From NCBI GenBank assembly GCA_023435265.1, contig JAEYRZ010000135.1, forward strand, positions 1-13,594: a stretch of DNA of 13,594 nt, given 5' to 3'. Below the pieces are notes generated by a model. It ran no database searches, had not been told where the DNA came from, and saw nothing but the letters and a program-made list of their open reading frames with translations. The position numbers and the translations under genes are program-made. The stretch's first letter is position 1; every line of letters starts with the position of its first letter. This document shows positions 6,227 to 13,594 of this stretch, one piece after another. Source of the stretch: Pseudomonadota bacterium. Lineage in GTDB: Bacteria; Desulfobacterota; Desulfobacteria; Desulfobacterales; Desulfosarcinaceae.

Positions 6227-6438
6227 TTCATCCTCCTTTATTGCTCGTTGACTTGAGACGCGTCGATGCCGGATGGCGCAGCAGGCTCCGGCTCGCTCCA
6301 ACCATGGTGTGCGTTTGAAAGATGCGATTCGCGCCGCTGGACTGTTGGCGGGAAGTGAATGATCCGCAGTCCGGTCATAATCGCAAATCGGTGTGCCGGC
6401 AAGTCAAAAAATGGGACCTATGCGCGCAGCCGCCTCAA

Positions 6439-7545
6439 TCAAGCGCCGGGCAGGCGCCGGCGCAATCGGCCCAACAGAGGCTCTTTGGCCTGCACGGCAC
6501 CGTGGGGGCACACTTCAAGGCAGCAATAACAACGGATGCAGCGCTCGTAATCGATGCGCACCTTCCCGTCGGTCTGGCACATCACTTTGGCCGGGCAGAT
6601 CCGCCAGCACTCGCCGCATTGGACGCACAGCTTTTCGTCGATCACCGGTTTCTGGAGCATATGCCGGCGCACGAAGCGGCTCACCGGCTCCGGCCCCATA
6701 CTCAAGGAATGCAGTTCGGGAAGCTTGAAATCGGGAATGATGCGCAGGTCGCCGTCGACATGCACCTGCCCGTCGAACAAACCCAGTTCGCACGCCTCGA
6801 CATGGGTCGGCAGCTGATCCGGCGGCACCCCCAGCAGGATGCAGATGGTCTTGTCCACGGCATGACCGTCGGCGCCGCCCACGAGCAGGCCGAGGGCGCG
6901 CGGAGAACCGCCTTTTCCAGGGCCTTGCCCTTCCAGCCCGACGATCCCGTCCACGAGGGTGTAAACCGGCGCCACGGATGCGTAAATGCGCACCAGAAGG
7001 CGCGCGAACAGCCGCCGGTCGACTCCGGCGCGCATGTGCCACTCGGGCTTGCGCAGGCCCACGACGCACCCGAAGATATTCTTGACGCCCAGGGTAAGCA
7101 CCATCTGGGCATGGGTTTTGAGCTTGGCGAGGTTGATCACGGCGTCGGCTTCGACCGCCTCGCGGGCGAGCGGAACGCGTCCGAACGGCTCGCCGATATC
7201 GACTTCGACCGACGCCTCGAAGGGTTTGACGACCACGGCGAGGCCGTCCAGCGCGCCGTTGTAACCGGCCGTGCGGAGGATTTTAGCGAAATTGCCGACG
7301 GCCGGGCTGTCGGAAACCTGGACGCGCGCGCCTTTGTCGAGCAGGTATTCGACCACCGTACGCACGATCAACGGGTGCGTGACGATACCGCGCTCGGGCT
7401 CCGCGGCCAGCAGCAGGTTGGGCTTGATCAGCACGCGGGCGCCGGGGAACACCCGTTCCGAAGGCAGTTCGTCCAGCATCCCGCGAATCACGGGGATGAG
7501 GCGCGCCTCCGAGTAATCGGCCGGGTGGATGAAGACGTTGCTCAT
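6439..7545 (-). CDS. DUF362 domain protein with two C-terminal [4Fe-4S] motifs
   Basis: This 368-residue protein has a DUF362 domain (about 1-290, including the family-like VLIKPNLL near 38 and NLAKLKTHAQMVLTLGVKN near 138-156) fused to a bacterial ferredoxin domain. The first cluster motif is C307-VQ-C310-GE-C313-WRI-C317-P. The second is C336-IR-C339-YC-C342-LEV-C346-P, with an extra cysteine at 341. DUF362 proteins are common in anaerobes and their reaction is unknown; the clusters imply electron transfer. The start is uncertain: ATG at 7545 is used, but a GTG at 7554 would add MTR, and neither has a good Shine-Dalgarno. It lies 38 nt downstream of the radical SAM gene and is probably co-transcribed, so it could supply electrons to that enzyme (inference). 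Confidence 0.88.
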   Translation of the reverse strand: MSNVFIHPADYSEARLIPVIRGMLDELPSERVFPGARVLIKPNLLLAAEPERGIVTHPLIVRTVVEYLLDKGARVQVSDSPAVGNFAKILRTAGYNGALDGLAVVVKPFEASVEVDIGEPFGRVPLAREAVEADAVINLAKLKTHAQMVLTLGVKNIFGCVVGLRKPEWHMRAGVDRRLFARLLVRIYASVAPVYTLVDGIVGLEGQGPGKGGSPRALGLLVGGADGHAVDKTICILLGVPPDQLPTHVEACELGLFDGQVHVDGDLRIIPDFKLPELHSLSMGPEPVSRFVRRHMLQKPVIDEKLCVQCGECWRICPAKVMCQTDGKVRIDYERCIRCYCCLEVCPHGAVQAKEPLLGRLRRRLPGA

Positions 7546-7583
7546 GCGCGTCACTTGGTTTCAGGAAGTGCCGGGGCCGGTTG

Positions 7584-8594
7584 CTACGCCGCCGGACCAG
7601 GCTGAAGCTGCTCTTTTAGCAGGCAGCAGGCCACCTTGTAAAGCGGCCGACCGTCGGGGCCGTAGGCCAGATTGCCGGGCTGGATCAACTTGTTCATCAC
7701 GCATCCTTCGGCGATGTCGAGCGCGAACAAATCACGTTCGTTCAGGCGGGACGCCGGCTGCAGGGCGCTGCCGTCGAACCGCAGGCTGTGCAATGGGAAA
7801 TCCTCGCACAGCGGACAGCGGTACACCCGTCCGTTGGGAAAGACAAAATAGTTGTCCGCCACGCGGCCGGCGCACTCGAACGGTTCTTCTGAAGAAAGAT
7901 AGACTTTCGGGTAGGTTACGGGAATGCCCTGCCGCGCCACGGCACGGGCGACTTCGGGGACCGCCTGCAACCACGCCTCCCGCGTCACCTGCAGGCCGGC
8001 GTCGCCGCCGCCGGCCGCGGATTGCCCGCGCAGGCCGATCACCTGAATGAAAAAATGATCCACCCCCAGACGCGCCAGAAGATCGGGCATGCGCTGCAGT
8101 TCGTGCAGGTTGCGCTCGCTGACGGTATAAATCAGGCTCGTCCTGAAACCGGCGGCCTTGGCCCGCCCGATGCCGGCCGTGCAGGCATCGTACGAACCCT
8201 GGCCGCGCAGGGCGTCGTTCACGGCGGCGGTGGCGCCGTCCAGGCTGAAACTGAAAAAATCGACGTGGGCGGGCGTCACGCGCTCGAGAATACCGTTGAA
8301 GAGATACCCGTTGGTGTCGATGGTGACCGAAGCGTAGCCCAGCTTTCGCGCTGCACGCACCACGCCGGCCAGTTCAGGGTGCAGCGTGGGCTCGCCGCCC
8401 AGAAGCACCAGGTTGGCAGCCGGACTGCGCTCGGCCAGCACCGCAAGCCAGCGGCGGATCGTGGTCAGACCGAGGCGTCGCCGACCGTGCTGGGCCGGAT
8501 TGATATAGCAATGCCGGCAACTCAGGTTGCATTGCGTCAGGATGTGAAAAAAAACATTGGCGGCGCTTCTGGAAAAAGCAACGGTCGAGGGCAT
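7584..8594 (-). CDS. Radical SAM protein with SPASM-like C-terminal cysteines
   Basis: This 336-residue radical SAM enzyme carries the cluster motif C22-NLS-C26-RH-C29, the SAM-binding GGEPT (66-70) and a TIM-barrel to about 220. The C-terminal part has further cysteines (C241, C260, C263, C298, C323, C324), including a CPLC pair. They suggest a SPASM/twitch-like auxiliary iron-sulfur cluster, as in peptide-maturing and heme/cofactor enzymes. No short precursor peptide gene is adjacent, so a substrate cannot be named. The ATG at 8594 overlaps the upstream stop codon (TGATG), a strong sign of translational coupling; a TTG 3 nt earlier is a less likely start. It lies between a cNMP-binding protein and a DUF362 ferredoxin protein. 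Confidence 0.9.
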   Translation of the reverse strand: MPSTVAFSRSAANVFFHILTQCNLSCRHCYINPAQHGRRRLGLTTIRRWLAVLAERSPAANLVLLGGEPTLHPELAGVVRAARKLGYASVTIDTNGYLFNGILERVTPAHVDFFSFSLDGATAAVNDALRGQGSYDACTAGIGRAKAAGFRTSLIYTVSERNLHELQRMPDLLARLGVDHFFIQVIGLRGQSAAGGGDAGLQVTREAWLQAVPEVARAVARQGIPVTYPKVYLSSEEPFECAGRVADNYFVFPNGRVYRCPLCEDFPLHSLRFDGSALQPASRLNERDLFALDIAEGCVMNKLIQPGNLAYGPDGRPLYKVACCLLKEQLQPGPAA

Positions 8595-9151
8595 CAATAG
8601 GTTTCGATGTGGCGCTTGGTCTCCGGTTTGGCGACCGGCGCTTCGGGTTCGGATTGGCCGGACTTGGAATCGCGTTTGGCCTTGACCAGTTCTTCATTGG
8701 TCAGACGCAGTCGGGCCGTGATGTATTCGGCGAAAATCCGGTACAGCAGCAGCAGGAAATCGAGCCGTTCATCCTTTTCATCGCCGTCCGAAAGCCGCTT
8801 GCCGGCCGAAGTATCCACGGCCATGCATACGGTCGGACCGACGGCATGGACGGACGCCGAGCGGGTCTGGTCGTCGATGATGCGCATCTCGCCGAAGATT
8901 TCACCCTTGCGCGTGATCGTGCCGATTTCCTCACCCTCTTTGGTGATGCGGATTTTTCCGGAAAGCAAAAAATAGAGCCAGGGATCCATGTCGCCTTCCT
9001 GGATGATCTGCTCGCCGTCCTCATATTGCCGGATTTTACTCAACCGCAGCAGCTTGCCCAGGTTGCGGGTCTCGAAATGCTTCAGGGCCTGGATGGTCAT
9101 CAGCCGCTGGATGTTTTCGATATTTTCCTTCAGATACTTGGATTCGATCAT
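8594..9151 (-). CDS. Cyclic nucleotide-binding (cNMP) domain protein
   Basis: This 185-residue protein has one CRP-type cNMP-binding beta-barrel (about 30-125). The phosphate-binding cassette is FGE (86-88) to R97-SA, keeping the glutamate and arginine that bind cAMP or cGMP in known family members. After it come a helical segment (about 130-160) and a charged Lys/Glu/Pro tail ending HIETY. There is no helix-turn-helix, so it is not a complete CRP-type transcription factor; a sensor or scaffold role is more likely. The start at 9151 is chosen for its GGAGGT Shine-Dalgarno 6 nt upstream; an earlier in-frame start at 9205 lacks one. It is the first gene of the apparent unit with the radical SAM and DUF362 genes, and its stop overlaps the next start. 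Confidence 0.88.
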   Translation of the reverse strand: MIESKYLKENIENIQRLMTIQALKHFETRNLGKLLRLSKIRQYEDGEQIIQEGDMDPWLYFLLSGKIRITKEGEEIGTITRKGEIFGEMRIIDDQTRSASVHAVGPTVCMAVDTSAGKRLSDGDEKDERLDFLLLLYRIFAEYITARLRLTNEELVKAKRDSKSGQSEPEAPVAKPETKRHIETY

Positions 9152-9191
9152 GCAAGACCTCCACGGAACGCCGCCATTGACAAGCGACTGC

Positions 9192-9221
9192 ATTGTACGC
9201 GCCACGGTCCCTAAATGGCAA
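9192..9221 (-). promoter_or_regulatory. Sigma-70-like promoter for the cNMP/radical SAM/DUF362 unit
   Basis: On the minus strand TTGCCA (9221-9216) and TACAAT (9197-9192) are separated by 18 bp. The start of transcription would be near 9185, about 35 nt before the ATG at 9151. No terminator is seen after purF at 9253, so some readthrough from carB-purF is possible. Confidence 0.5.
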
Positions 9222-9252
9222 GCTTAAAGTAACGGCCCTGGCGGATGTGGGA

Positions 9253-10704
9253 TCAGGCGTTCTCGAGACAATGCTTGGAGACGGCGTCGTCGAAGGCCAC
9301 GGGGTAGCAGCCGTCGAAGCACGCCTTGCAGAAATGGTTGTTCGGATCGGATACGCCCATGGCGCCCAGCAGGCCTTCCAGGCTCAGGTAGTGCAGCGAA
9401 TCCAGCCCGAGATGACGCTCCAACTCCGGAACGGTCATGCGGGCGGCGATCAATTCGCCCTTGGTCGAAAAATCGATGCCGTAATGGCAGGGAAATCGGT
9501 GCGGCGGACCGGCCACGCGCAGGTGGACGCGCTTGACGCCCAGTTCGCGCAGGGCCCGCACGCGGGTTTTGACCGTGGTGCCGCGAATGATGCTGTCTTC
9601 GATGATGATGATGTCCTTGCCTCTGAGCAGTTCCTTGATCGGGTTCAGTTTCACCCGGACGCCGAAGTCGCGCATGCTCTGGGTGGGCTGGATGAAGGTC
9701 CGGCCCACATAGTGGTTGCGGATCATGCCGAGTTCGAAGGGGATCCCCGAAGCTTCGGAATAGCCAAGGGCCGCATAGGTCCCCGAATCCGGGAACGGCA
9801 TCACCAGGTCGGCCGTCACCGGCGCCTCCCGGGCCAGGCGGCGGCCATGGATCTTGCGCACCTGATAAACGTTATGGCCCAGGATGGTGCTGTCCGGGCG
9901 TGCAAAATAGATGAATTCGAAAATACAGAACGCGCGGCGCCCGGTCCGCGGCAGGTGCAGCGAGCGCGGCCCGCCGGCATCGATGATGACGATTTCGCCC
10001 GGTTCGAGTTCGCGCACGAATTCGGCTTGCACCAGATCCAGGGCGCAGCTTTCGGATGCCAGGATCCAATGCCCGTTGAGCCGGCCGAGGCACAGGGGCC
10101 TGAAGCCGTGCGGGTCTTTGATACCGACCACTTCGCCGCGGCTGGTCAGCACCACCATCGAGAAGGCGCCCTGCAGCCTGGCCGCCGAGGTCAAAAGGGC
10201 CTGCTCGAACCCCAGCTTCAGGTTGCGCACGAAAAGATGCAGGAAGACTTCGCTGTCGGCGGTGGATTGGAAGATCGAACCCTCTTCCTCCAATTCGGCT
10301 TTGAGCTGGTGCGCGTTGACCAGATTGCCGTTGTGCGCCACGGCATAGGCCTTCTGGCGGTGACGGACGACGAAGGGCTGGGCGTTGGTCAGCACCGAGC
10401 TGCCGGTGGTAGAGTAGCGGGCATGGCCGATGGCGCTGCGGCCTTTGAGTTGATCGAGAATGTCCATACTGAAGACATCCGATACCAACCCCATGTCGCG
10501 GTGTTCGGACATCGTCTCGTTGTCCGCCGCGGCGATGCCGGCGCTCTCCTGCCCGCGGTGCTGCAGCGCGTACAGGCCGAAATAGCACATCTTGGCCGCC
10601 TCGGGGTGGCCCCAGACACCGAAAATGCCGCACGCCTCGCGCGGATGATCCTCGGGCATTTCACTTTCAATAAAAGGTTTCGAGCTGGGGTGGATGGTCT
10701 GCAT
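9253..10704 (-). CDS. purF: Amidophosphoribosyltransferase
   Basis: PurF (483 residues) catalyses the first committed step of purine synthesis, joining PRPP and glutamine-derived ammonia to phosphoribosylamine. A 24-residue propeptide precedes the nucleophile Cys25 (ACGIFGV). The glutaminase domain follows with HARYSTTG (94-101) and the AHNGNLVN segment (123-130). The phosphoribosyltransferase domain contains the PRPP motif IIIIEDSIIRGTT (365-377). Cysteines 260, 406, 459 and 462 match the four ligands of the [4Fe-4S] cluster in Bacillus-type PurF, with the ACxC-like pair CKAC (459-462) near the end. The enzyme is therefore probably oxygen-sensitive and cleaved to mature. It starts 3 nt after the carB stop, with a GGAGA site inside the carB end, so the two genes are one operon. 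Confidence 0.97.
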   Translation of the reverse strand: MQTIHPSSKPFIESEMPEDHPREACGIFGVWGHPEAAKMCYFGLYALQHRGQESAGIAAADNETMSEHRDMGLVSDVFSMDILDQLKGRSAIGHARYSTTGSSVLTNAQPFVVRHRQKAYAVAHNGNLVNAHQLKAELEEEGSIFQSTADSEVFLHLFVRNLKLGFEQALLTSAARLQGAFSMVVLTSRGEVVGIKDPHGFRPLCLGRLNGHWILASESCALDLVQAEFVRELEPGEIVIIDAGGPRSLHLPRTGRRAFCIFEFIYFARPDSTILGHNVYQVRKIHGRRLAREAPVTADLVMPFPDSGTYAALGYSEASGIPFELGMIRNHYVGRTFIQPTQSMRDFGVRVKLNPIKELLRGKDIIIIEDSIIRGTTVKTRVRALRELGVKRVHLRVAGPPHRFPCHYGIDFSTKGELIAARMTVPELERHLGLDSLHYLSLEGLLGAMGVSDPNNHFCKACFDGCYPVAFDDAVSKHCLENA

Positions 10705-10707
10705 CGG

Positions 10708-13594
10708 CTATTCTCCGCAATGATATTCCTGCAAACACCGGACCGAAAGCGCCCGGGCCTTCAGCGCGGCGACCGCCTCGCTTACCGCCAGAGCGCCGGC
10801 CACGGTGGTCACGTAAGGAATGCCGTACTTGAGCGCCGCCCGCCGGATCACATAACCGTCCCGGCTCGAGCGGTCTCCCGATCCGGTGTTGACCACCAGA
10901 TCGATCTGGCGGTTCTTGATCGCATCCTCCACGTGCGGCCGGCCCTGAGTCAGCTTGTTGACCTGCCGGGCGGCGATGCCCTGCCCGTTCAGGAACCCGC
11001 AGGTGCCGCTCGTGCTCAGGATCGTAAAACCCAGCCGCGCGAACTCGCGCGCCGCCGGGAGCACCGCCGGCTTGTCGGCATCCGTCACGCTGATGAAAAC
11101 CGTCCCGCTCTGCGGCAGACGCTGGCCTGCGCCCAGTTGGGCTTTTGCGTAGGCGGTGCCGAAATCGAGGCCGATGCCCATCACTTCGCCGGTGGACTTC
11201 ATCTCCGGGCCGAGCAGCGTATCGACATCCGGGAAACGGTCGAAGGGCAGCACCGCCTCCTTGACCGACAGGTGGGCGGGCACCTTTTCGGCGGTCAGCC
11301 CCAATTCGGCCAGGCTGCGGCCCAGCATCGCCTTGACCGCCAGCTTGGCCAGCGGAAGGCCGGTGGCCTTGCTGACGAACGGAACTGTGCGCGAGGCGCG
11401 CGGATTGACTTCCAGGACATAGAGCCGTTCGCCGCGGAGGGCGTACTGGACGTTCATCAGACCGATCACGTTCAGTTCCCCGGCCATGGCCCTGGTGGCC
11501 GCCGTGATCTGGGCCAGCAGCGGTTCCGAGATGCTGTAAGGCGGCAGGACGCAGGCCGAATCGCCTGAATGCACGCCGGCCGCCTCGATGTGCTGCATGA
11601 TGCCGCCGATGATCGTCGTGCGGCCGTCGCTGATCGCATCGACGTCGACTTCCAGCGCGTTTTCGAGGAACTTGTCGATCAGCACCGGATGGCCGGGCGA
11701 TGCCAGAATCGCCAGGCGCGTGAAATTTTCGAGTTCGGCTTCGCCGTAGACGATCTTCATGGCGCGTCCGCCCAGTACGAACGACGGCCGCACGATCACC
11801 GGGTAGCCGATCCGGGCGGCCGCCCGGCGCGCCTCGTCCACATCCATGGCGGTGCCGTTGGGCGGCTGCATCAGGCCGAGCTTGTTCAACATGGCCTGGA
11901 ACTGCTCGCGGTCTTCGGCGCGGTCGATATCGGCCGGGCGCGTGCCCAGGATCGGAACGCCGGCCCGCGCAAGAGGGGTCGCCAAATTGAGCGGCGTCTG
12001 GCCGCCGAACTGCACGATGACGCCGAAAGGATTCTCCTTTTCGACGATATGCAGCACATCCTCCAAACTCAGGGGTTCGAAGTAAAGCTTGTCGGAAGTG
12101 TCGTAGTCCGTCGAAACGGTTTCGGGGTTGGAGTTGACCATGACGCTCTCCAGCCCCTCTCCCTGAAGTGCATAGGCGGCATGCACGCAGCAGTAATCGA
12201 ATTCGATGCCCTGACCGATGCGGTTCGGACCGCCGCCGAGGATCATCACTTTGCGGCGATCGGAGACCCGCGCCTCGCACTCCCGCTCGTAGGTCGAATA
12301 GTAGTAGGGCGTGGCCGCCCGGAATTCGGCCGCGCAGGTGTCGACCAGCTTGTAGGCCGGCCGGATGCCGCACGCCTTGCGGTGCCGGGACACCCGATCG
12401 GCATCGGTGCGCAGCAAGTGCGCCAGCTGCAGATCGGAAAAGCCCATGGCCTTGACCTGCCACAAACGATCGTCGTCCAGGGGAAAACCCGCTTCGGGAG
12501 TGCCGGCCGCTCCGGCGGCCCGCACCTCGGCTTCGGTCTCCACGATCTGCCGGATCTGGTGCAGGAACCAGGGATCGATGCGCGTCAGGGCATTGATCTG
12601 CTCGATGGTCAGCCCGGCCTGCAAAGCATAGCGCAGATAGAACAGGCGCTGCGAGTTGGGCGTGGCCAGCTTGCGTTCGATCTCCTCGCGCGGCGGAAAG
12701 GCGCCGTCCGCCTCGGGGCGCTCCCGGCCGTCGGCGCCCAGGCCGTGACGGCCGATCTCCAGTCCGCGCAGTCCCTTCTGCAGCGCCTCTTTGAAAGTGC
12801 GGCCGATGGCCATGGTCTCACCCACCGATTTCATCGACGTGGTCAGAAGATCGGGCGTTTCGGGAAATTTTTCGAAGGTCCAGCGCGGGATCTTGACCAC
12901 GCAGTAGTCCAGGGTCGGTTCGAAGCTGGCCAGCGTCTCGCCGGTGATGTCGTTGCGGATCTCGGAAAGGGTGTAGCCCACGGCCAGCTTGGCGGCGATT
13001 TTGGCGATGGGGAATCCGGTGGCCTTGGAGGCCAGGGCGCTGGAGCGCGAGACGCGCGGGTTCATCTCGACCACGATCATCTCGCCGTTTTCGGGATTGA
13101 CCGCGAACTGCACATTGGAACCGCCGGTATCCACGCCGATTTCGCGCATGATGGCGATCGAGGCGTTGCGCATGGCCTGATATTCACGGTCGCTCAGGGT
13201 CTGCGCCGGCGCCACGGTGATGCTGTCGCCGGTGTGCACGCCCATGGGGTCGAGGTTCTCGATCGAGCAGACGATCACCACGTTGTCGTCGTGGTCGCGC
13301 ATCACCTCGAGTTCATATTCTTTCCACCCCAGCACGGACTGCTCGAGCATGATCTGCGAAATCAGACTGGCATCCAGGCCGCTCTTGGCCAGCATCTCGA
13401 GATCTTCGGGATTGTAGACGATGCCGCCGCCCGTTCCGCCCAGGGTGAAACTGGGCCGGATGATCAGCGGGTACCCGATCTCGGCCGCGATCGCGCGCGC
13501 CTCGGGCATGGTGGTGGCGAAGCCGCTTTGCGGAATCTTGAGGCCGATGCGCTCCATGGCCTCGCGGAACTGGTCGCGCGCCTCGGCCTTCTTG
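10708..13594 (-). CDS. carB: Carbamoyl-phosphate synthase large subunit (N-terminus outside the window)
   Basis: CarB makes carbamoyl phosphate from bicarbonate, ammonia and two ATP for arginine and pyrimidine synthesis. The frame is open to the window edge (residues KKAEARDQFREA before the first in-window Met at 13557), so the true start lies beyond 13594. By comparison with the E. coli enzyme (1073 residues), roughly the first 110-120 residues are missing. Visible in order are the first ATP-grasp half (IIRPSFTLGGTGGG), the oligomerisation segment around VDTCAAEF, the second ATP-grasp half (IVRPSFVLGGRAMK) and the C-terminal MGS-like allosteric domain (about the last 140 residues, with FTILSTSGT). 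No frameshift is seen. purF follows after 3 nt; carA would be expected upstream but is not in the window. Confidence 0.97.
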   Translation of the reverse strand, partial: KKAEARDQFREAMERIGLKIPQSGFATTMPEARAIAAEIGYPLIIRPSFTLGGTGGGIVYNPEDLEMLAKSGLDASLISQIMLEQSVLGWKEYELEVMRDHDDNVVIVCSIENLDPMGVHTGDSITVAPAQTLSDREYQAMRNASIAIMREIGVDTGGSNVQFAVNPENGEMIVVEMNPRVSRSSALASKATGFPIAKIAAKLAVGYTLSEIRNDITGETLASFEPTLDYCVVKIPRWTFEKFPETPDLLTTSMKSVGETMAIGRTFKEALQKGLRGLEIGRHGLGADGRERPEADGAFPPREEIERKLATPNSQRLFYLRYALQAGLTIEQINALTRIDPWFLHQIRQIVETEAEVRAAGAAGTPEAGFPLDDDRLWQVKAMGFSDLQLAHLLRTDADRVSRHRKACGIRPAYKLVDTCAAEFRAATPYYYSTYERECEARVSDRRKVMILGGGPNRIGQGIEFDYCCVHAAYALQGEGLESVMVNSNPETVSTDYDTSDKLYFEPLSLEDVLHIVEKENPFGVIVQFGGQTPLNLATPLARAGVPILGTRPADIDRAEDREQFQAMLNKLGLMQPPNGTAMDVDEARRAAARIGYPVIVRPSFVLGGRAMKIVYGEAELENFTRLAILASPGHPVLIDKFLENALEVDVDAISDGRTTIIGGIMQHIEAAGVHSGDSACVLPPYSISEPLLAQITAATRAMAGELNVIGLMNVQYALRGERLYVLEVNPRASRTVPFVSKATGLPLAKLAVKAMLGRSLAELGLTAEKVPAHLSVKEAVLPFDRFPDVDTLLGPEMKSTGEVMGIGLDFGTAYAKAQLGAGQRLPQSGTVFISVTDADKPAVLPAAREFARLGFTILSTSGTCGFLNGQGIAARQVNKLTQGRPHVEDAIKNRQIDLVVNTGSGDRSSRDGYVIRRAALKYGIPYVTTVAGALAVSEAVAALKARALSVRCLQEYHCGE

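Noticed and set aside
6322..7605. 427-residue plus-strand frame
   Set aside because: It is antisense to the DUF362 gene, whose two ferredoxin motifs are unmistakable; composition is typical of a GC-rich shadow frame.
9193..11568. 791-residue open frame on the plus strand across purF and carB
   Set aside because: It is wholly antisense to two genes with clear active-site motifs, has no ribosome binding site, and its Arg/His/Ala/Gly-rich content reflects GC bias of the opposite strand.
10667..12463. 598-residue minus-strand frame overlapping carB
   Set aside because: It lies out of frame within carB, is dominated by Arg, Gly and Ala, and has no family features; carB itself is intact in this stretch.

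Overview
The window is about 13.6 kb of GC-rich bacterial chromosome, partial at both edges. I infer a Desulfobacterota (delta-proteobacterial) host close to Desulfobacterales. The basis is the combination of a PEP-CTERM protein, a DUF362 protein with two [4Fe-4S] motifs, a Bacillus-type PurF with its iron-sulfur cysteines, a MetE-like core methyltransferase and GGTT octamer repeats. No ribosomal RNA or other decisive marker is present, so the assignment is tentative.

Layout. Positions 1-37 hold the first 12 codons of a gene leaving on the minus strand. Positions 38-505 are AT-richer and look regulatory: three TGCA-containing inverted repeats with centres 67-67.5 bp apart, then a good sigma-54 type -24/-12 element. 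They precede a plus-strand PEP-CTERM surface protein gene (506-1216). On the minus strand follow a CoxE-like VWA protein (1294-2484) and a MoxR-type AAA+ ATPase (2500-3345). Upstream of the ATPase is an unusual element of GGTT octamers in two opposed arrays (3331-3524), which runs into the end of a MetE-like zinc methyltransferase gene (3503-4573). A divergent region with a near-consensus sigma-70 promoter then drives a small six-cysteine protein and tatA (4788-5407, plus).

After a convergent gap of about 380 bp the rest is minus-strand: ssb (5789-6226); an apparent transcription unit of cNMP-binding protein, radical SAM enzyme and DUF362 ferredoxin protein (transcribed from 9151 down to 6439); and carB-purF (from beyond 13594 down to 9253).

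How the genes work together. CarB and PurF both use glutamine-derived ammonia, in pyrimidine/arginine and purine synthesis respectively. They are separated by 3 nt and are probably one operon. The cNMP-binding, radical SAM and DUF362 genes have their own promoter candidate and look like a small redox or maturation module of unknown substrate. MoxR and CoxE-like proteins form a known type of chaperone/metal-insertion pair, but no client gene is in the window. The PEP-CTERM gene has the sorting tag of an exosortase/EpsH system whose sortase is not here. The best leads for something new are the periodic dyads plus sigma-54 site, the GGTT octamer element, and the abrupt composition change inside the PEP-CTERM gene.
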